DNA of 64,000 nt, taken from an uncultured Alphaproteobacteria bacterium (GTDB taxonomy: Bacteria > Pseudomonadota > Alphaproteobacteria > CAAHEQ01 > UBA3637). The notes under the pieces are model-generated. The model worked only from the letters and a program-made list of their open reading frames with translations. It was not told where the DNA came from and ran no database searches. This document shows, piece by piece, positions 53,050 through 63,586 of this stretch. The stretch is taken from the NCBI GenBank assembly GCA_937888725.1, contig CALARE010000010.1:7155-71154 (forward strand), in the 5' to 3' direction. The translations under genes were made by a program, and so were the position numbers. The stretch's first letter is position 1, and every line of letters begins with the position of its first letter.

Positions 53050-53549
53050 ACTTTCTCCATCATCTTTTTTAATGTTACAGGACGCAAAAAACTATGACAC
53101 AATGATATTGCTAAAGCATCAGCTGCGTCGGCCGGTATATTTTCAGGCACAGATTTTAATAATGTTCTTACCATCATATCAACTTGTTTTTTATCTGCAT
53201 GACCAACACCCACAACCATCTTTTTTATTTGGTTAGGTGTATATTCAGCCACGGGAATTTTAAAAAGTGCTGGTGTTAATAAAACAACGCCTCTTGCTTG
53301 TCCCAATTTTAAGGTTGAATTTGGATTTTTATTAACAAAAGTTTCTTCAACTGCAGCCTCATCTGGCTCATATGCTTCAATAATTTTTTTTAAATCAACA
53401 TGAAGTTCACTTAATCTAGAGCTTAACTCATTTTTATCATCAGGATTAATCACTCCAGCAGCAATAAAACGCAAACGGGAGCCATCTTTTTCAATGACTC
53501 CCCAGCCTGTATGTCTTAATCCTGGGTCAAGCCCTAAGATTCGAACCAT
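53046..53549 (-). CDS. ruvC: Holliday junction endonuclease RuvC
   Basis: 167 aa RNase H-fold resolvase. Catalytic Asp8 lies in GLDPGLRHTGWG, Glu in AVEETF and the paired Asp in PADAADALA. It resolves Holliday junctions with RuvAB (not in the window). Its RBS (ggagag) lies in the last codons of yebC, 2 nt upstream. The yebC-ruvC order is conserved in alphaproteobacteria. Confidence 0.95.
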   Translation of the reverse strand: MVRILGLDPGLRHTGWGVIEKDGSRLRFIAAGVINPDDKNELSSRLSELHVDLKKIIEAYEPDEAAVEETFVNKNPNSTLKLGQARGVVLLTPALFKIPVAEYTPNQIKKMVVGVGHADKKQVDMMVRTLLKSVPENIPADAADALAISLCHSFLRPVTLKKMMEKV

Positions 53550-53551
53550 TT

Positions 53552-54304
53552 TTACTCTCCTAACTGTTCCATAATTTCATCAGGAATATCTGCATTTGTA
53601 ATGACACGTTGCACGTCATCATCTTCATTTAACAAATCAATAAATTTCATTAATTTTTGAGCTGTTTCTAAATCTGTAATTTCTTTTTGCACCATTGGTT
53701 TCCAATCACGTCTTGCAACATTTGGCGTACCAAGTTTTGCCTCTAAAGCATCACGGACAGCACCCAAATCATCTGGTTGACATGTGATTTCATGCGTTTC
53801 ATCTGTTGAGATAACATCATCAGCACCTGCATCAAGAGCCGCTTCAAAAATTGCATCTGGCGTTCCGACAGCAACAGGATATTCAATATAACCAATGCGT
53901 TCAAAATTAAATGTTACAGATCCTGTTTCACCTAATGAACCACCATTTTTTGAAAACAAAGAACGAAGAACAGGAGCTGTTCTTGCCCGATTATCTGTGA
54001 GAGCTTCCACGATTACAGAAACCTTACCAGGGCCCATACCTTCATAACGAACTTCTTCGTAATTGGATGTGTCTGTTCCCTGTGTTCCTTTTAAAATCGC
54101 ACGTTCAATATTGTCCTTTGGCATATTTTCAGAACGAGCTGTTTGAATAGCTAAACGCAACCGTGGGTTTGCAGCAGGGTCACCCCCACCTTGTTTTGCC
54201 GCAACGGTAATTTCACGTGCTAATTTTGAAAAAACTTTTGCACGCATCTTATCTTGTGCACCTTTACGGTACATAATATTTTTAAACTGTGAATGTCCTG
54301 CCAT
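53552..54304 (-). CDS. yebC: YebC/TACO1-family protein
   Basis: 250 aa. The N-terminus [18 protein letters not shown] is the family hallmark, with [11 protein letters not shown] and [13 protein letters not shown] following. Known as a transcriptional regulator in some bacteria and, more recently, as a translation factor for proline-rich stretches. RBS aagga. First gene of yebC-ruvC-ampD. Confidence 0.95.
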   Translation of the reverse strand: MAGHSQFKNIMYRKGAQDKMRAKVFSKLAREITVAAKQGGGDPAANPRLRLAIQTARSENMPKDNIERAILKGTQGTDTSNYEEVRYEGMGPGKVSVIVEALTDNRARTAPVLRSLFSKNGGSLGETGSVTFNFERIGYIEYPVAVGTPDAIFEAALDAGADDVISTDETHEITCQPDDLGAVRDALEAKLGTPNVARRDWKPMVQKEITDLETAQKLMKFIDLLNEDDDVQRVITNADIPDEIMEQLGE

Positions 54305-54348
54305 AATTGTTTTCCTTAAATTAAAATTTTAAAATATGAGCGATTATA

Positions 54349-55161
54349 TCATACTTCATGTGTATTTTCAAGCGTTTGACCAATACGAACGGGAAAAATT
54401 TCTCTTGCCCGACCCGTTTTTTCATCAATATCCGCACAAACAGCACAAAAAGTTGCATTTTTTTCAGCGGGTTCCAAGCGTCCTTTTTTATCCCCCCCCA
54501 AAAACCGATGGAATGCTAATTCTTTTTTCATTCCAATAACAGAATCATAATCCCCGCACATACCGATATCAGAAATATAGGCTGTCCCGCTATTTAGAAC
54601 ATGTGCATCTGCCGTTGGAATGTGTGTATGTGTGCCAACCACCAAAGAGGCATGACCATCTAAAAAGTGCCCTAAAGCCACTTTTTCAGCTGTTGCCTCA
54701 GCATGAAAATCCACAACTAAAACATCATAATCTTTCCCCTTTTTATACGTTTCTAACCATTTTTGAATAGCAAGGAAAGGACTATCTACTGAACGCATAA
54801 AAACGCTCCCTAACAACTGGACAACCGCTACACGAACCCCCGATTTTGATGGAACAATACAAAATCCTTTTCCAACTGTATTTTCTGGATAATTCATAGG
54901 TCGAATAATATTGTCCTTTTCATTTAAAATAGGGAAAATGTCAGGTTTATCAAACGAATGATTTCCAAGCGTAATAACATCTGCACCTTGTGTTAAAAAT
55001 GCTTCATACATTTTAGGACTAATCCCAAAACCATGTGCTGCATTTTCACCATTTACAATAATAAAATCCAAATTTAGTTGTTCTTTTAATTTAGGCAAAC
55101 AAGACATTACCAATTTTCGGCCAGCCTTACCAACAACATCTCCACAAAATAATATTTTCAT
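54349..55161 (-). CDS. YmdB-family metallophosphoesterase
   Basis: 270 aa. Metal-binding motifs are ILFCGDVVGKAGR, VNGENAAHG, TLGNHSFD, VDFHAEATAEK and VGTHTHIPTAD, all typical of the YmdB 2',3'-cyclic nucleotide phosphodiesterase family (TIGR00282). It may tune RNA turnover or envelope behaviour. The ATG overlaps the zapA stop (ATGA), placing it as the third gene of the coiled-coil/zapA/ymdB operon. Confidence 0.9.
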   Translation of the reverse strand: MKILFCGDVVGKAGRKLVMSCLPKLKEQLNLDFIIVNGENAAHGFGISPKMYEAFLTQGADVITLGNHSFDKPDIFPILNEKDNIIRPMNYPENTVGKGFCIVPSKSGVRVAVVQLLGSVFMRSVDSPFLAIQKWLETYKKGKDYDVLVVDFHAEATAEKVALGHFLDGHASLVVGTHTHIPTADAHVLNSGTAYISDIGMCGDYDSVIGMKKELAFHRFLGGDKKGRLEPAEKNATFCAVCADIDEKTGRAREIFPVRIGQTLENTHEV

Positions 55162-55490
55162 ACTGCTTCTTCTTTATTATCTTCTTCATTTAACGTATCA
55201 GCAAGAGATGTGATTTTTTCAGCCAATACTGTAATTGAGTTTGCAATTTGTTTTTGATTCTCTAAAAAAGAATCCACATTTACATTTTTTTCAAGTTGAC
55301 TTTTTTCTTCCGCCAACAAAAGACAAAGCATGGCGAGTAATTGTCCCTCTTGCATAAACCCAATTGATTTCAACAATTTTTCAGCTCGTGCATCTAAATT
55401 TCCAGCGAGCGTTTCCATATACGCCTCTTGCCCATCAGCACAAGAAAATTTATAATATCTGCCACCAATTTTTAAAGAAACAACAGCCAT
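55158..55490 (-). CDS. zapA: Cell division protein ZapA
   Basis: 110 aa. The N-terminal ZapA domain (VSLKIGGRYYKFSCADGQEAYMETLAGNLD) is followed by a coiled coil. It bundles FtsZ filaments at mid-cell. Its start overlaps the stop of the upstream coiled-coil gene. This arrangement is common in alphaproteobacteria. Confidence 0.9.
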   Translation of the reverse strand: MAVVSLKIGGRYYKFSCADGQEAYMETLAGNLDARAEKLLKSIGFMQEGQLLAMLCLLLAEEKSQLEKNVNVDSFLENQKQIANSITVLAEKITSLADTLNEEDNKEEAV

Positions 55491-55684
55491 TATTCACCTC
55501 CTTGATTTTGATGATACGTTGCCAAGGCATTATCAATACGCATATAAGTTTTGCGGATAATATTTTTTAATTCTTCGACTTTATGGACAGCTTGCTCCTT
55601 ATCTTTTTTGGTTTGATGCAACGCTGTTTCCAATTTAACAACAGCTTGTTCTAATTGATTAACCGCATTTTTAATTTCTTCCAT
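55490..55684 (-). CDS. Small coiled-coil protein (DUF4164-like) upstream of zapA
   Basis: 64 aa, nearly all heptad repeat (MEEIKNAVNQLEQAVVKLE and so on) with a short tail. Proteins of this size and position resemble DUF4164 or ZapB-like partners of ZapA. It is coupled to zapA by stop-start overlap, so a divisome role is likely by position. Confidence 0.72.
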   Translation of the reverse strand: MEEIKNAVNQLEQAVVKLETALHQTKKDKEQAVHKVEELKNIIRKTYMRIDNALATYHQNQGGE

Positions 55685-55692
55685 TTTGTCAC

Positions 55693-56286
55693 CTATATAT
55701 TTCGTCTTGCTTTAAATGCCAATTGCAATGTCCCATCATCTAAATAATCAAGCTCACCACCGACAGGAACACCCCTTGAAAGCGTTGAGATATTCACATC
55801 AAACTCTGACAATCTATCAGACAAATAATGCACGGTTGTTTGCCCCTCAATTGAGGCGGGCAATGCAAGAACAACCTCTTTAACCGCCTTAGCAGCAACT
55901 TTTTCAACAAGCTCTTTAATCCGCAACTCATCAGGGCCAACCCCATCTAATGCAGAAAGAACGCCACCCAAAACATGGTAAACCCCTTTAAAAACACCAG
56001 CTCTTTCAAGTGCCCACAAATCTGAAACGTCTTGCACAACACAAACAACTGACGAATCTCGCTTAGTGTCTGAACAAATAGCACATGGAACACTTGTATC
56101 CATATTTCCACAACATGGGCAAGGCTGGACACGTTCTAAAACGGCCTGCATGGCTGCCACTAATGGTACAAATTTACTTTCCTTTTGTTTTAATAACGAC
56201 AAAACTGCCCGCCTTGCAGATCGAGGTCCCAAAGCAGGCAATTTTGAAAGCAAACTGATTAATTGTTCTAACTCAGGTGCAGCCAT
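55693..56286 (-). CDS. recR: Recombination protein RecR
   Basis: 197 aa. The HhH motif LPALGPRSARRAVL, the Cys4 zinc finger CPCCGNMDTSVPCAIC, and the TOPRIM core VVCVVQDVSDLWALE with the Walker-like end are all present. It acts with RecF and RecO in gap repair. ATG 56286 has aaagg 6 nt upstream; the frame's TTG at 56292 is not needed. Follows ybaB, the conserved pair. Confidence 0.95.
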   Translation of the reverse strand: MAAPELEQLISLLSKLPALGPRSARRAVLSLLKQKESKFVPLVAAMQAVLERVQPCPCCGNMDTSVPCAICSDTKRDSSVVCVVQDVSDLWALERAGVFKGVYHVLGGVLSALDGVGPDELRIKELVEKVAAKAVKEVVLALPASIEGQTTVHYLSDRLSEFDVNISTLSRGVPVGGELDYLDDGTLQLAFKARRNI

Positions 56287-56295
56287 TTTCAACCT

Positions 56296-56619
56296 TTAGA
56301 ATGGCATTTTAAAACCAGCGGGCAATCCAAGTGAAGATTGGATTCGCTCCATCTCAGATGCCATTGTTTTTTCAACATTTTCAAAAGCTGACCGCATAGC
56401 AATCAAAACCAAATCTTCCAATGTTTCCGTATCTTGGGCATCCACAACAGCTGGATTAATTGAAACAGAAACAGGCATATGTTTCCCCGTTACAACCACT
56501 TTAACAGCTCCATTTGCAGCAACACCTTCAAACTCTTGTTTTTCCATCTTTTGTTGCAAAATAGTCATTTGAGATTGAACCATTTGAGCTTTTTTCATTA
56601 AATCACCAATATTACGCAT
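56296..56619 (-). CDS. ybaB: Nucleoid-associated protein YbaB/EbfC
   Basis: 107 aa. The helical N-terminus with KAQMVQSQM and the core GKHMPVSVSINPAVVD plus the C-terminal GLPAGFKMPF are characteristic. It binds DNA and usually sits in dnaX-ybaB-recR; dnaX is absent here, replaced upstream by a 165-bp gap containing its own promoter. RBS aaggag. Confidence 0.93.
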   Translation of the reverse strand: MRNIGDLMKKAQMVQSQMTILQQKMEKQEFEGVAANGAVKVVVTGKHMPVSVSINPAVVDAQDTETLEDLVLIAMRSAFENVEKTMASEMERIQSSLGLPAGFKMPF

Positions 56620-56661
56620 ATTTTTCTCCTTAAAAATTATAAAAAAGTTACATTTGAGGTT

Positions 56662-56690
56662 ATTATAGAAAAAAAACTTTCAAAAGTAAA
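56662..56690 (-). promoter_or_regulatory. Promoter of ybaB-recR
   Basis: On the minus strand: -35 TTTACT, 17-bp spacer, perfect -10 TATAAT, about 37 nt before the ybaB RBS. Confidence 0.6.
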
Positions 56691-56784
56691 TTATTATCTT
56701 TCATTTTTAACAAAAAGATTTAAGAAAAAAGACTCGTTTTAAGCTTTTTTTATTTTATTTTCCTTTAATGAAATTGAGAGCGGT

Positions 56785-58653
56785 TTAAAAACCGCCTCCA
56801 CCTCCGCCTCCAGAACCACCTCCAGAACAGCCACCATCCGAAAATCCATTACTTCCTCTAGAACCACCACTTGATGACCCAGTTGATAAAGAATGAATAC
56901 TCGAACTAACAGTTGAAAAAACAACAGCATTTCTAAACACATCATCGCTAGATGCCTCAAAATTAAAATAAGACTTCATTTTTTCAACCCACTGATTTTG
57001 CATACCAAGCAACACAGCATAAGGTAATAATTTGTCCATTTCAGCTTGCTGAGGTGCTTTATATTTCAAATCATCAGCTCCGTTTAAGAACATTTTTATT
57101 CCCTCTAAATGTTCAACAAGGAAAAGTCCTTTATCATAAACACGAATGATAATATACTTATAAAATGCAATAAAACAGGCAAATATTAAAACATAGAAAA
57201 GCACTTTAAAATCTAACATTGGAGAAAATGGATTATCTAACCCTAAATCAAACAATTCATTAAACATCGCCCCAAAAAAACCAAGACACCAAAACACGAT
57301 AAAAGCAATATTAAAAATACTTTTAAATAGTTTTAAAATCCAACCTCTTTCCCTTTTAAACAACATTAAAACTATATTTGAAATTGCAAACACACCAAGG
57401 CCCAATACCACAGCAGGTGCAAAATTTGAAAAAGTTTCAAAATACAATAAAAAAGAACCAACACAACACCAAAACATCAAAAAACTAAACATGATATATT
57501 GTGCTGTATTCTTTTTATACAAACTATCTATCTCAGATTCAGAGTGCTTTTTGTAAGCTGTAATATACCTAAAAAATGAAGCATTATATTTCCCTTTTTT
57601 TAAAGTATAATTCTCTTTTGCCATTTCAAGGAAAAACTTTTCATCTGAATTTTCAGGTATTATGTTTTTATTTTTTTCAAAGAGAATTTCATTCTCAAGC
57701 GCCTTAACATTCAGCAATCCTCTTTGCGAAAGGTACGCCAAATGAGGCATAACCAAATTAAGCGAATCCAAGTCAACGTGGTGATATCTCCACAGTAAAT
57801 ACAAGGCTCCTAAGCTGTTAAATTTCGGTGCATCAAATCTTGGATAAACAGGCCTTTTGTCACCATCTTTTCCATGCTTTTTCCAAGAGGAATAAGAATA
57901 AAATGCTAACAATACAAAAAGCATTATAACCGCAAATTTAAAAAGCCAATTTAATCTTTTATCTAAGAATAAACCACCTTCTGGGATTTGAAAAAAACCA
58001 GAAGCTGAAACAACTCTTAAAGTCATAGCCTCTCCTGTTTTTACCCCATCAGGCAAAGAAATAAAAATCTGATTGCCTTTTCTTTCTACATTTGAATTTT
58101 GTTTTTTTGTTCCATATATTCCTGTAAAAACCTCTGGTTTTCCAATCAAATCCAATCCCTCTGGCAAACGAACAATAGCTTCAACGGATAAAATATCAAA
58201 ATCCCATTCATCCCCTATTAGATTATGATACAATTCATCTTTTGTTTTTTCATCATTTTGTCTTATAATATTATGGTATTTATATGTTATTTTATATTCA
58301 TAAATACCTGATAAAATATATTTATTCATATCACCTAAATAGATGCGTTTTTTCCCATTTTGCACCTGAGTAGTATAGGGAATATTTTTACCATTTCTTG
58401 TCACAGATAAGATTGAAACAGGTGTTTTACCCCCAGCATGCTTTAATGGAAAATCCCTATAAATCCCTTTTTTAATTTTTTTGCCAAGTGCTCTAACTTT
58501 AATTGTTTCTTGCATATCTAAAGAGGAATCTTTATTTAAAGTTGCACCAATTCCATAAAACAAAATTTCTTCTTTTTTAACTTCAGCTTTTGCCCCTGAA
58601 AAACCGAATAAACAGCCCCAAAAAAACACTACAAAAAATATTTTTTTAATCAT
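56785..58653 (-). CDS. DUF2207 membrane protein with glycine-rich tail
   Basis: 622 aa. A signal-type N-terminus (MIKKIFFVVFFWGCLFGF) precedes a DUF2207 extracytoplasmic beta domain with GIYRDFPL and VRLPEGLDLIGKPE. A membrane helix near 245-265 is followed by a cytoplasmic or membrane region with four further helices (residues about 410-545). The protein ends in a Ser/Gly-rich tail (GGGSGGGGGGGF), typical of DUF2207 partners of LemA. It begins inside the last codons of lemA with RBS taaggag. ATG 58653 is chosen for that RBS and signal peptide. Function unknown; an envelope role is likely. Confidence 0.82.
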   Translation of the reverse strand: MIKKIFFVVFFWGCLFGFSGAKAEVKKEEILFYGIGATLNKDSSLDMQETIKVRALGKKIKKGIYRDFPLKHAGGKTPVSILSVTRNGKNIPYTTQVQNGKKRIYLGDMNKYILSGIYEYKITYKYHNIIRQNDEKTKDELYHNLIGDEWDFDILSVEAIVRLPEGLDLIGKPEVFTGIYGTKKQNSNVERKGNQIFISLPDGVKTGEAMTLRVVSASGFFQIPEGGLFLDKRLNWLFKFAVIMLFVLLAFYSYSSWKKHGKDGDKRPVYPRFDAPKFNSLGALYLLWRYHHVDLDSLNLVMPHLAYLSQRGLLNVKALENEILFEKNKNIIPENSDEKFFLEMAKENYTLKKGKYNASFFRYITAYKKHSESEIDSLYKKNTAQYIMFSFLMFWCCVGSFLLYFETFSNFAPAVVLGLGVFAISNIVLMLFKRERGWILKLFKSIFNIAFIVFWCLGFFGAMFNELFDLGLDNPFSPMLDFKVLFYVLIFACFIAFYKYIIIRVYDKGLFLVEHLEGIKMFLNGADDLKYKAPQQAEMDKLLPYAVLLGMQNQWVEKMKSYFNFEASSDDVFRNAVVFSTVSSSIHSLSTGSSSGGSRGSNGFSDGGCSGGGSGGGGGGGF

Positions 58654-59200
58654 TAAGACACTCCTTAATAGATGGCACATTTTTTTCATGCAAGCCATCT
58701 AACTGGAAAAAAGGTTTTGCTGAAACTTTTAAAACTTTTTGAAACAAACAAATCGGAAACAAATTTATAAACGTGTTAAAATTTCGCACAACACCATTAT
58801 AATATCTACGTGCATATTGCAAATCGTCTTCTATAAGAACAAGGTCTTGTTGCAATTGATGAAATAGCTCATTGGCTTTCAACTCAGGGTAATTCTCTTT
58901 TAACATTAAAACGGTGCAAATACCCTTCTCAAATTGATTTTCAAAACATTCCTTTTGTGCGAGCTTTTCTGTTGTCATAGCTTTTGTTCTTAAAGTTATA
59001 ATATCTTCTAATGATTTAGATTCGTATACACAATAACCTGACACAACTCGCACCAAATTGGGAATCAAATCATATCGCCGTTTTAGTTGAACTTCTACCC
59101 CACTTTCTGCTTCAATAAATAAATTTTCAAGACGGATAATTTTATTGTAAACCCAAATTAAAAAACAAATAATAATCCCACAAAAAATCAACCACATCAT
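58646..59200 (-). CDS. LemA-family protein
   Basis: 184 aa. One N-terminal membrane helix (LIFCGIIICFLIWVY) is followed by the LemA helical core: EVQLKRRYDLIPNLVRVV, FQLLQQDLVLIEDDLQYARRYYNGVVRNFN and INLFP. It is coupled to the DUF2207 gene, the common LemA-DUF2207 pairing. Its role is not established. RBS gagata lies ahead of a double ATG. Confidence 0.9.
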   Translation of the reverse strand: MMWLIFCGIIICFLIWVYNKIIRLENLFIEAESGVEVQLKRRYDLIPNLVRVVSGYCVYESKSLEDIITLRTKAMTTEKLAQKECFENQFEKGICTVLMLKENYPELKANELFHQLQQDLVLIEDDLQYARRYYNGVVRNFNTFINLFPICLFQKVLKVSAKPFFQLDGLHEKNVPSIKECLND

Positions 59201-59309
59201 TTTTCATATCTCCTTATGTTTACTATAAAAGAAAACACACCCAAAAACAAGATAAAATTCCCACCTTAGAAAGAACAAACAAACACCCCAAAACTCTTTT
59301 TAGAAAAAC

Positions 59310-59338
59310 TTGATTTTTTGATTTTTTTTTGATAAGAT
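59310..59338 (+). promoter_or_regulatory. lepA promoter
   Basis: -35 TTGATT, 17-bp T-rich spacer, -10 TAAGAT, about 25 nt before the lepA start codon. Confidence 0.55.
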
Positions 59339-59362
59339 ACGCAAAAATCAAAAGGATTACAA

Positions 59363-61165
59363 ATGACAGACTTATCACATATTAGAAATTTTTCAATTGT
59401 TGCACACATTGACCATGGCAAATCCACTTTGGCAGACAGACTTATTCAAAAATGTGGTGCTGTTACTGATAGAGAGATGAAGGAACAGCTTTTAGACAAT
59501 ATGGATATTGAGCGTGAACGAGGCATTACCATCAAAGCTCAGACAGTTCGTTTGAATTATAAAGCTCAAGATGGTGAAGATTATATTCTCAATCTTATTG
59601 ATACGCCAGGGCATGTTGACTTTGGATATGAAGTCAGCCGCTCTCTTGCGGCGTGTGAAGGCTCCCTCTTAGTGGTTGACGCCTCCCAAGGGGTTGAGGC
59701 TCAAACACTTGCAAACGTCTATAAAGCTCTTGATGCCAATCATGAAATTGTGCCTATTATCAATAAAATTGATTTACCTGCAGCAGAACCAGACAGAGTC
59801 AAAGCTCAAATTGAAGATGTTATTGGTATTGATGCATCTGAGGCTCCACTTATTTCTGCAAAGACAGGCATTGGTATTGATGAGGTTTTAGAAACAATTG
59901 TCACAAAATTACCAGCTCCTCAAGGGAATACCAACGCCCCTCTTAAAGCTATGCTTGTCGATTCATGGTATGATTCATATTTAGGAATCATTGTTTTGGT
60001 TCGTGTTATTGATGGCACACTAAAAAAAAGTACCACAATCAAAATGATGGCAACAAATGCTGTTTATAAGGTGGAACGTTTGGGGCACTTTATGCCAAAA
60101 ATGCAAGATACAACTGAACTTAAAACAGGGGAACTTGGTTTTATTATTTGTGGAATTAAATCTATTGGCGAAACAAGAGTTGGCGACACAATCACAGATG
60201 AAAAAAATCCAACAAACGAAGCTCTCCCAGGGTTTAAGCCAAGTTTAAGTGTTGTTTTTTGCTCTTTATTCCCTGTGGATATGAGTGATTATGAAAATTT
60301 AAAAGAATCACTTGGAAAACTTCAATTAAATGATGCAAGTTTTCAATTCACACCTGATAAATCTCAAGCATTGGGGCAAGGGTTCAGATGCGGATTCTTA
60401 GGTCTATTACATATGGAGATTATTCAAGAACGTTTGAGTCGTGAATTTAATCTTGACCTTATTACAACCGCACCATCTGTTGCTTATAACGTACATTTAA
60501 CAAATGGAACCGTTTTAACAATGCATAATCCTGCGGACATGCCCGACCCATCATCAATTAAGTTTATCGAAGAACCATGGGTAAAAGCCAGCATTTTAAC
60601 TCCTGATGAGTATTTGGGTGGCATTTTGCAATTATGTACCGAGCGTCGTGGAGTACAAAAAGATTTAACCTATGTCGGTAATCGAGCTATGGTGGTGTAT
60701 CATTTACCCCTTAATGAGATTGTTTTTGATTTTTATGATCGTTTAAAATCTATTTCAAGGGGGTACGCAAGTTTTGATTATGAAGTATCAGACTATGAAC
60801 AAAGCGACCTTGTCCGTGTGAATATTATGGTTCATGGGGAACAAGTTGATGCTCTTGCCTTTTTAGCACATCGTTCACAGGCAGAACGTCGTGGTCGCCA
60901 AATTTGCGAAAGACTTAAAACCCTTATTCCACGGCATCAATTTAAAATCCCAATTCAAGCGAGCATTGGTGGTAAGATTATCGCAAGAGAGGATATTTCA
61001 GCCTATCGAAAAGATGTGACGGCAAAATGTTATGGTGGTGATATTACCCGAAAAAGAAAATTGCTTGAAAAGCAAAAAGAAGGGAAAAAGCGTATGCGTC
61101 AATTTGGGAATGTTGAAATTCCACAAACAGCGTTTATTAATGCCCTTAAAATTGGTGATGAATAA
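59363..61165 (+). CDS. lepA: Elongation factor 4 (LepA)
   Basis: 600 aa. The G domain has [40 protein letters not shown] and NKIDLP. LepA-specific C-terminus is [16 protein letters not shown] with [30 protein letters not shown] residues upstream (here [13 protein letters not shown]). It assists ribosome biogenesis or translocation under stress. RBS aaaagga. A single gene with its own promoter, ahead of groESL. Confidence 0.97.
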   Translation: MTDLSHIRNFSIVAHIDHGKSTLADRLIQKCGAVTDREMKEQLLDNMDIERERGITIKAQTVRLNYKAQDGEDYILNLIDTPGHVDFGYEVSRSLAACEGSLLVVDASQGVEAQTLANVYKALDANHEIVPIINKIDLPAAEPDRVKAQIEDVIGIDASEAPLISAKTGIGIDEVLETIVTKLPAPQGNTNAPLKAMLVDSWYDSYLGIIVLVRVIDGTLKKSTTIKMMATNAVYKVERLGHFMPKMQDTTELKTGELGFIICGIKSIGETRVGDTITDEKNPTNEALPGFKPSLSVVFCSLFPVDMSDYENLKESLGKLQLNDASFQFTPDKSQALGQGFRCGFLGLLHMEIIQERLSREFNLDLITTAPSVAYNVHLTNGTVLTMHNPADMPDPSSIKFIEEPWVKASILTPDEYLGGILQLCTERRGVQKDLTYVGNRAMVVYHLPLNEIVFDFYDRLKSISRGYASFDYEVSDYEQSDLVRVNIMVHGEQVDALAFLAHRSQAERRGRQICERLKTLIPRHQFKIPIQASIGGKIIAREDISAYRKDVTAKCYGGDITRKRKLLEKQKEGKKRMRQFGNVEIPQTAFINALKIGDE

Positions 61166-61210
61166 TATTTTTTGTCTTTATTAAAAATTATCTGTTATTT
61201 CTCATAAAAA

Positions 61211-61254
61211 TAAGCACGCAAACCCTTGACTTTTGCGTGCTTACATACTATTTA
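61211..61254 (+). promoter_or_regulatory. groESL promoter with CIRCE-like inverted repeat
   Basis: A perfect 12-bp inverted repeat, TAAGCACGCAAA (61211-61222) and TTTGCGTGCTTA (61232-61243), is separated by the 9-bp spacer CCCTTGACT. The spacer contains the -35 TTGACT (61226-61231), and the -10 TATTTA (61249-61254) follows after 17 bp. Known CIRCE (HrcA operator) is TTAGCACTC-N9-GAGTGCTAA. Here the AGCAC/GTGCT core is kept but lies three bases further out on each side. No T-run follows, so it is not a terminator. Confidence 0.6.
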
Positions 61255-61295
61255 ATATACAATTCTAACAAAAAACTTGAAAGGATACACATACA

Positions 61296-61583
61296 ATGAA
61301 TTTCAAACCATTACTTGACCGTGTTGTTATTAAACGCACACAAGAAGAAAATCGCACAGCTGGTGGAATTATCATTCCAGACACAGCAAAAGAAAAACCA
61401 TCTCAAGGAGTTGTAACAGCTGTCGGCCCTGGTGGTCGTGATGAAAAGGGAAATATCATCCCTATGACTTTAAAAGAAGGCGATAAAGTCCTATTTAGCA
61501 AATGGTCAGGTACCGAAATTAAAATCAACGGTGAAGATTTATTAATCATGAAAGAATCCGATGTTCTCGGAATCTTAGCTTAG
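61296..61583 (+). CDS. groES: Co-chaperonin GroES
   Basis: 95 aa. Starts [14 protein letters not shown] with the mobile loop [15 protein letters not shown] and ends [12 protein letters not shown], diagnostic of GroES. It caps the GroEL ring. RBS gaaagga. First gene of the groES-groEL operon. Confidence 0.98.
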   Translation: MNFKPLLDRVVIKRTQEENRTAGGIIIPDTAKEKPSQGVVTAVGPGGRDEKGNIIPMTLKEGDKVLFSKWSGTEIKINGEDLLIMKESDVLGILA

Positions 61584-63248
<1,665 letters not shown>

Positions 63249-63263
63249 TTATCACTTAAAAGG

Positions 63264-63300
63264 AAAGCTCCTCACATTTTTATGTGGGGAGTTTTTTTAT
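63264..63300 (+). terminator. groESL terminator
   Basis: CTCCTCACA / TGTGGGGAG hairpin (63268-63291, one wobble pair), followed by seven T. The following region up to 63586 (338 bp from groEL) contains only AT-rich sequence, a promoter and a leader hairpin. Confidence 0.88.
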
Positions 63301-63478
63301 AACAATTTACATAAGTATTAGGAATTTTTAATGTTTTTGAATTTGAAAAACACCCCTCTTTTTAATTTAAAATACAAACAATAGCCCTATTTCATCTTTT
63401 TCAATAAAAAAATAATTATTAAAAATCAATTTATTATAAGAAAATATAAAAAAATTCACACATTTTTTTTGAAAATAT

Positions 63479-63558
63479 TTGTATAAATTAGACATACTAT
63501 GATATAATTAAAATATGGACACTGAAAATCACATTAACTTGATGTGTTAGATTTTCAC
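63479..63558 (+). promoter_or_regulatory. Promoter and leader hairpin of the terminal autotransporter gene
   Basis: -35 TTGTAT, 18-bp spacer, perfect -10 TATAAT (63503-63508). The leader then carries GAAAATC (63524-63530) pairing with GATTTTC (63549-63555), extended by ACAT/ATGT with a bulge. The hairpin is not followed by a T-run and lies about 30 nt before the start codon. Confidence 0.5.
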
Positions 63559-63586
63559 AATTAAGGGTTATAGGGGGATTTTAATA

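Noticed and set aside
56780..56795. GCGGTT-taaa-AACCGC as the terminator of the DUF2207 gene
   Set aside because: The stem is only 6 bp, contains the stop codon in its loop and is not followed by a T-run.
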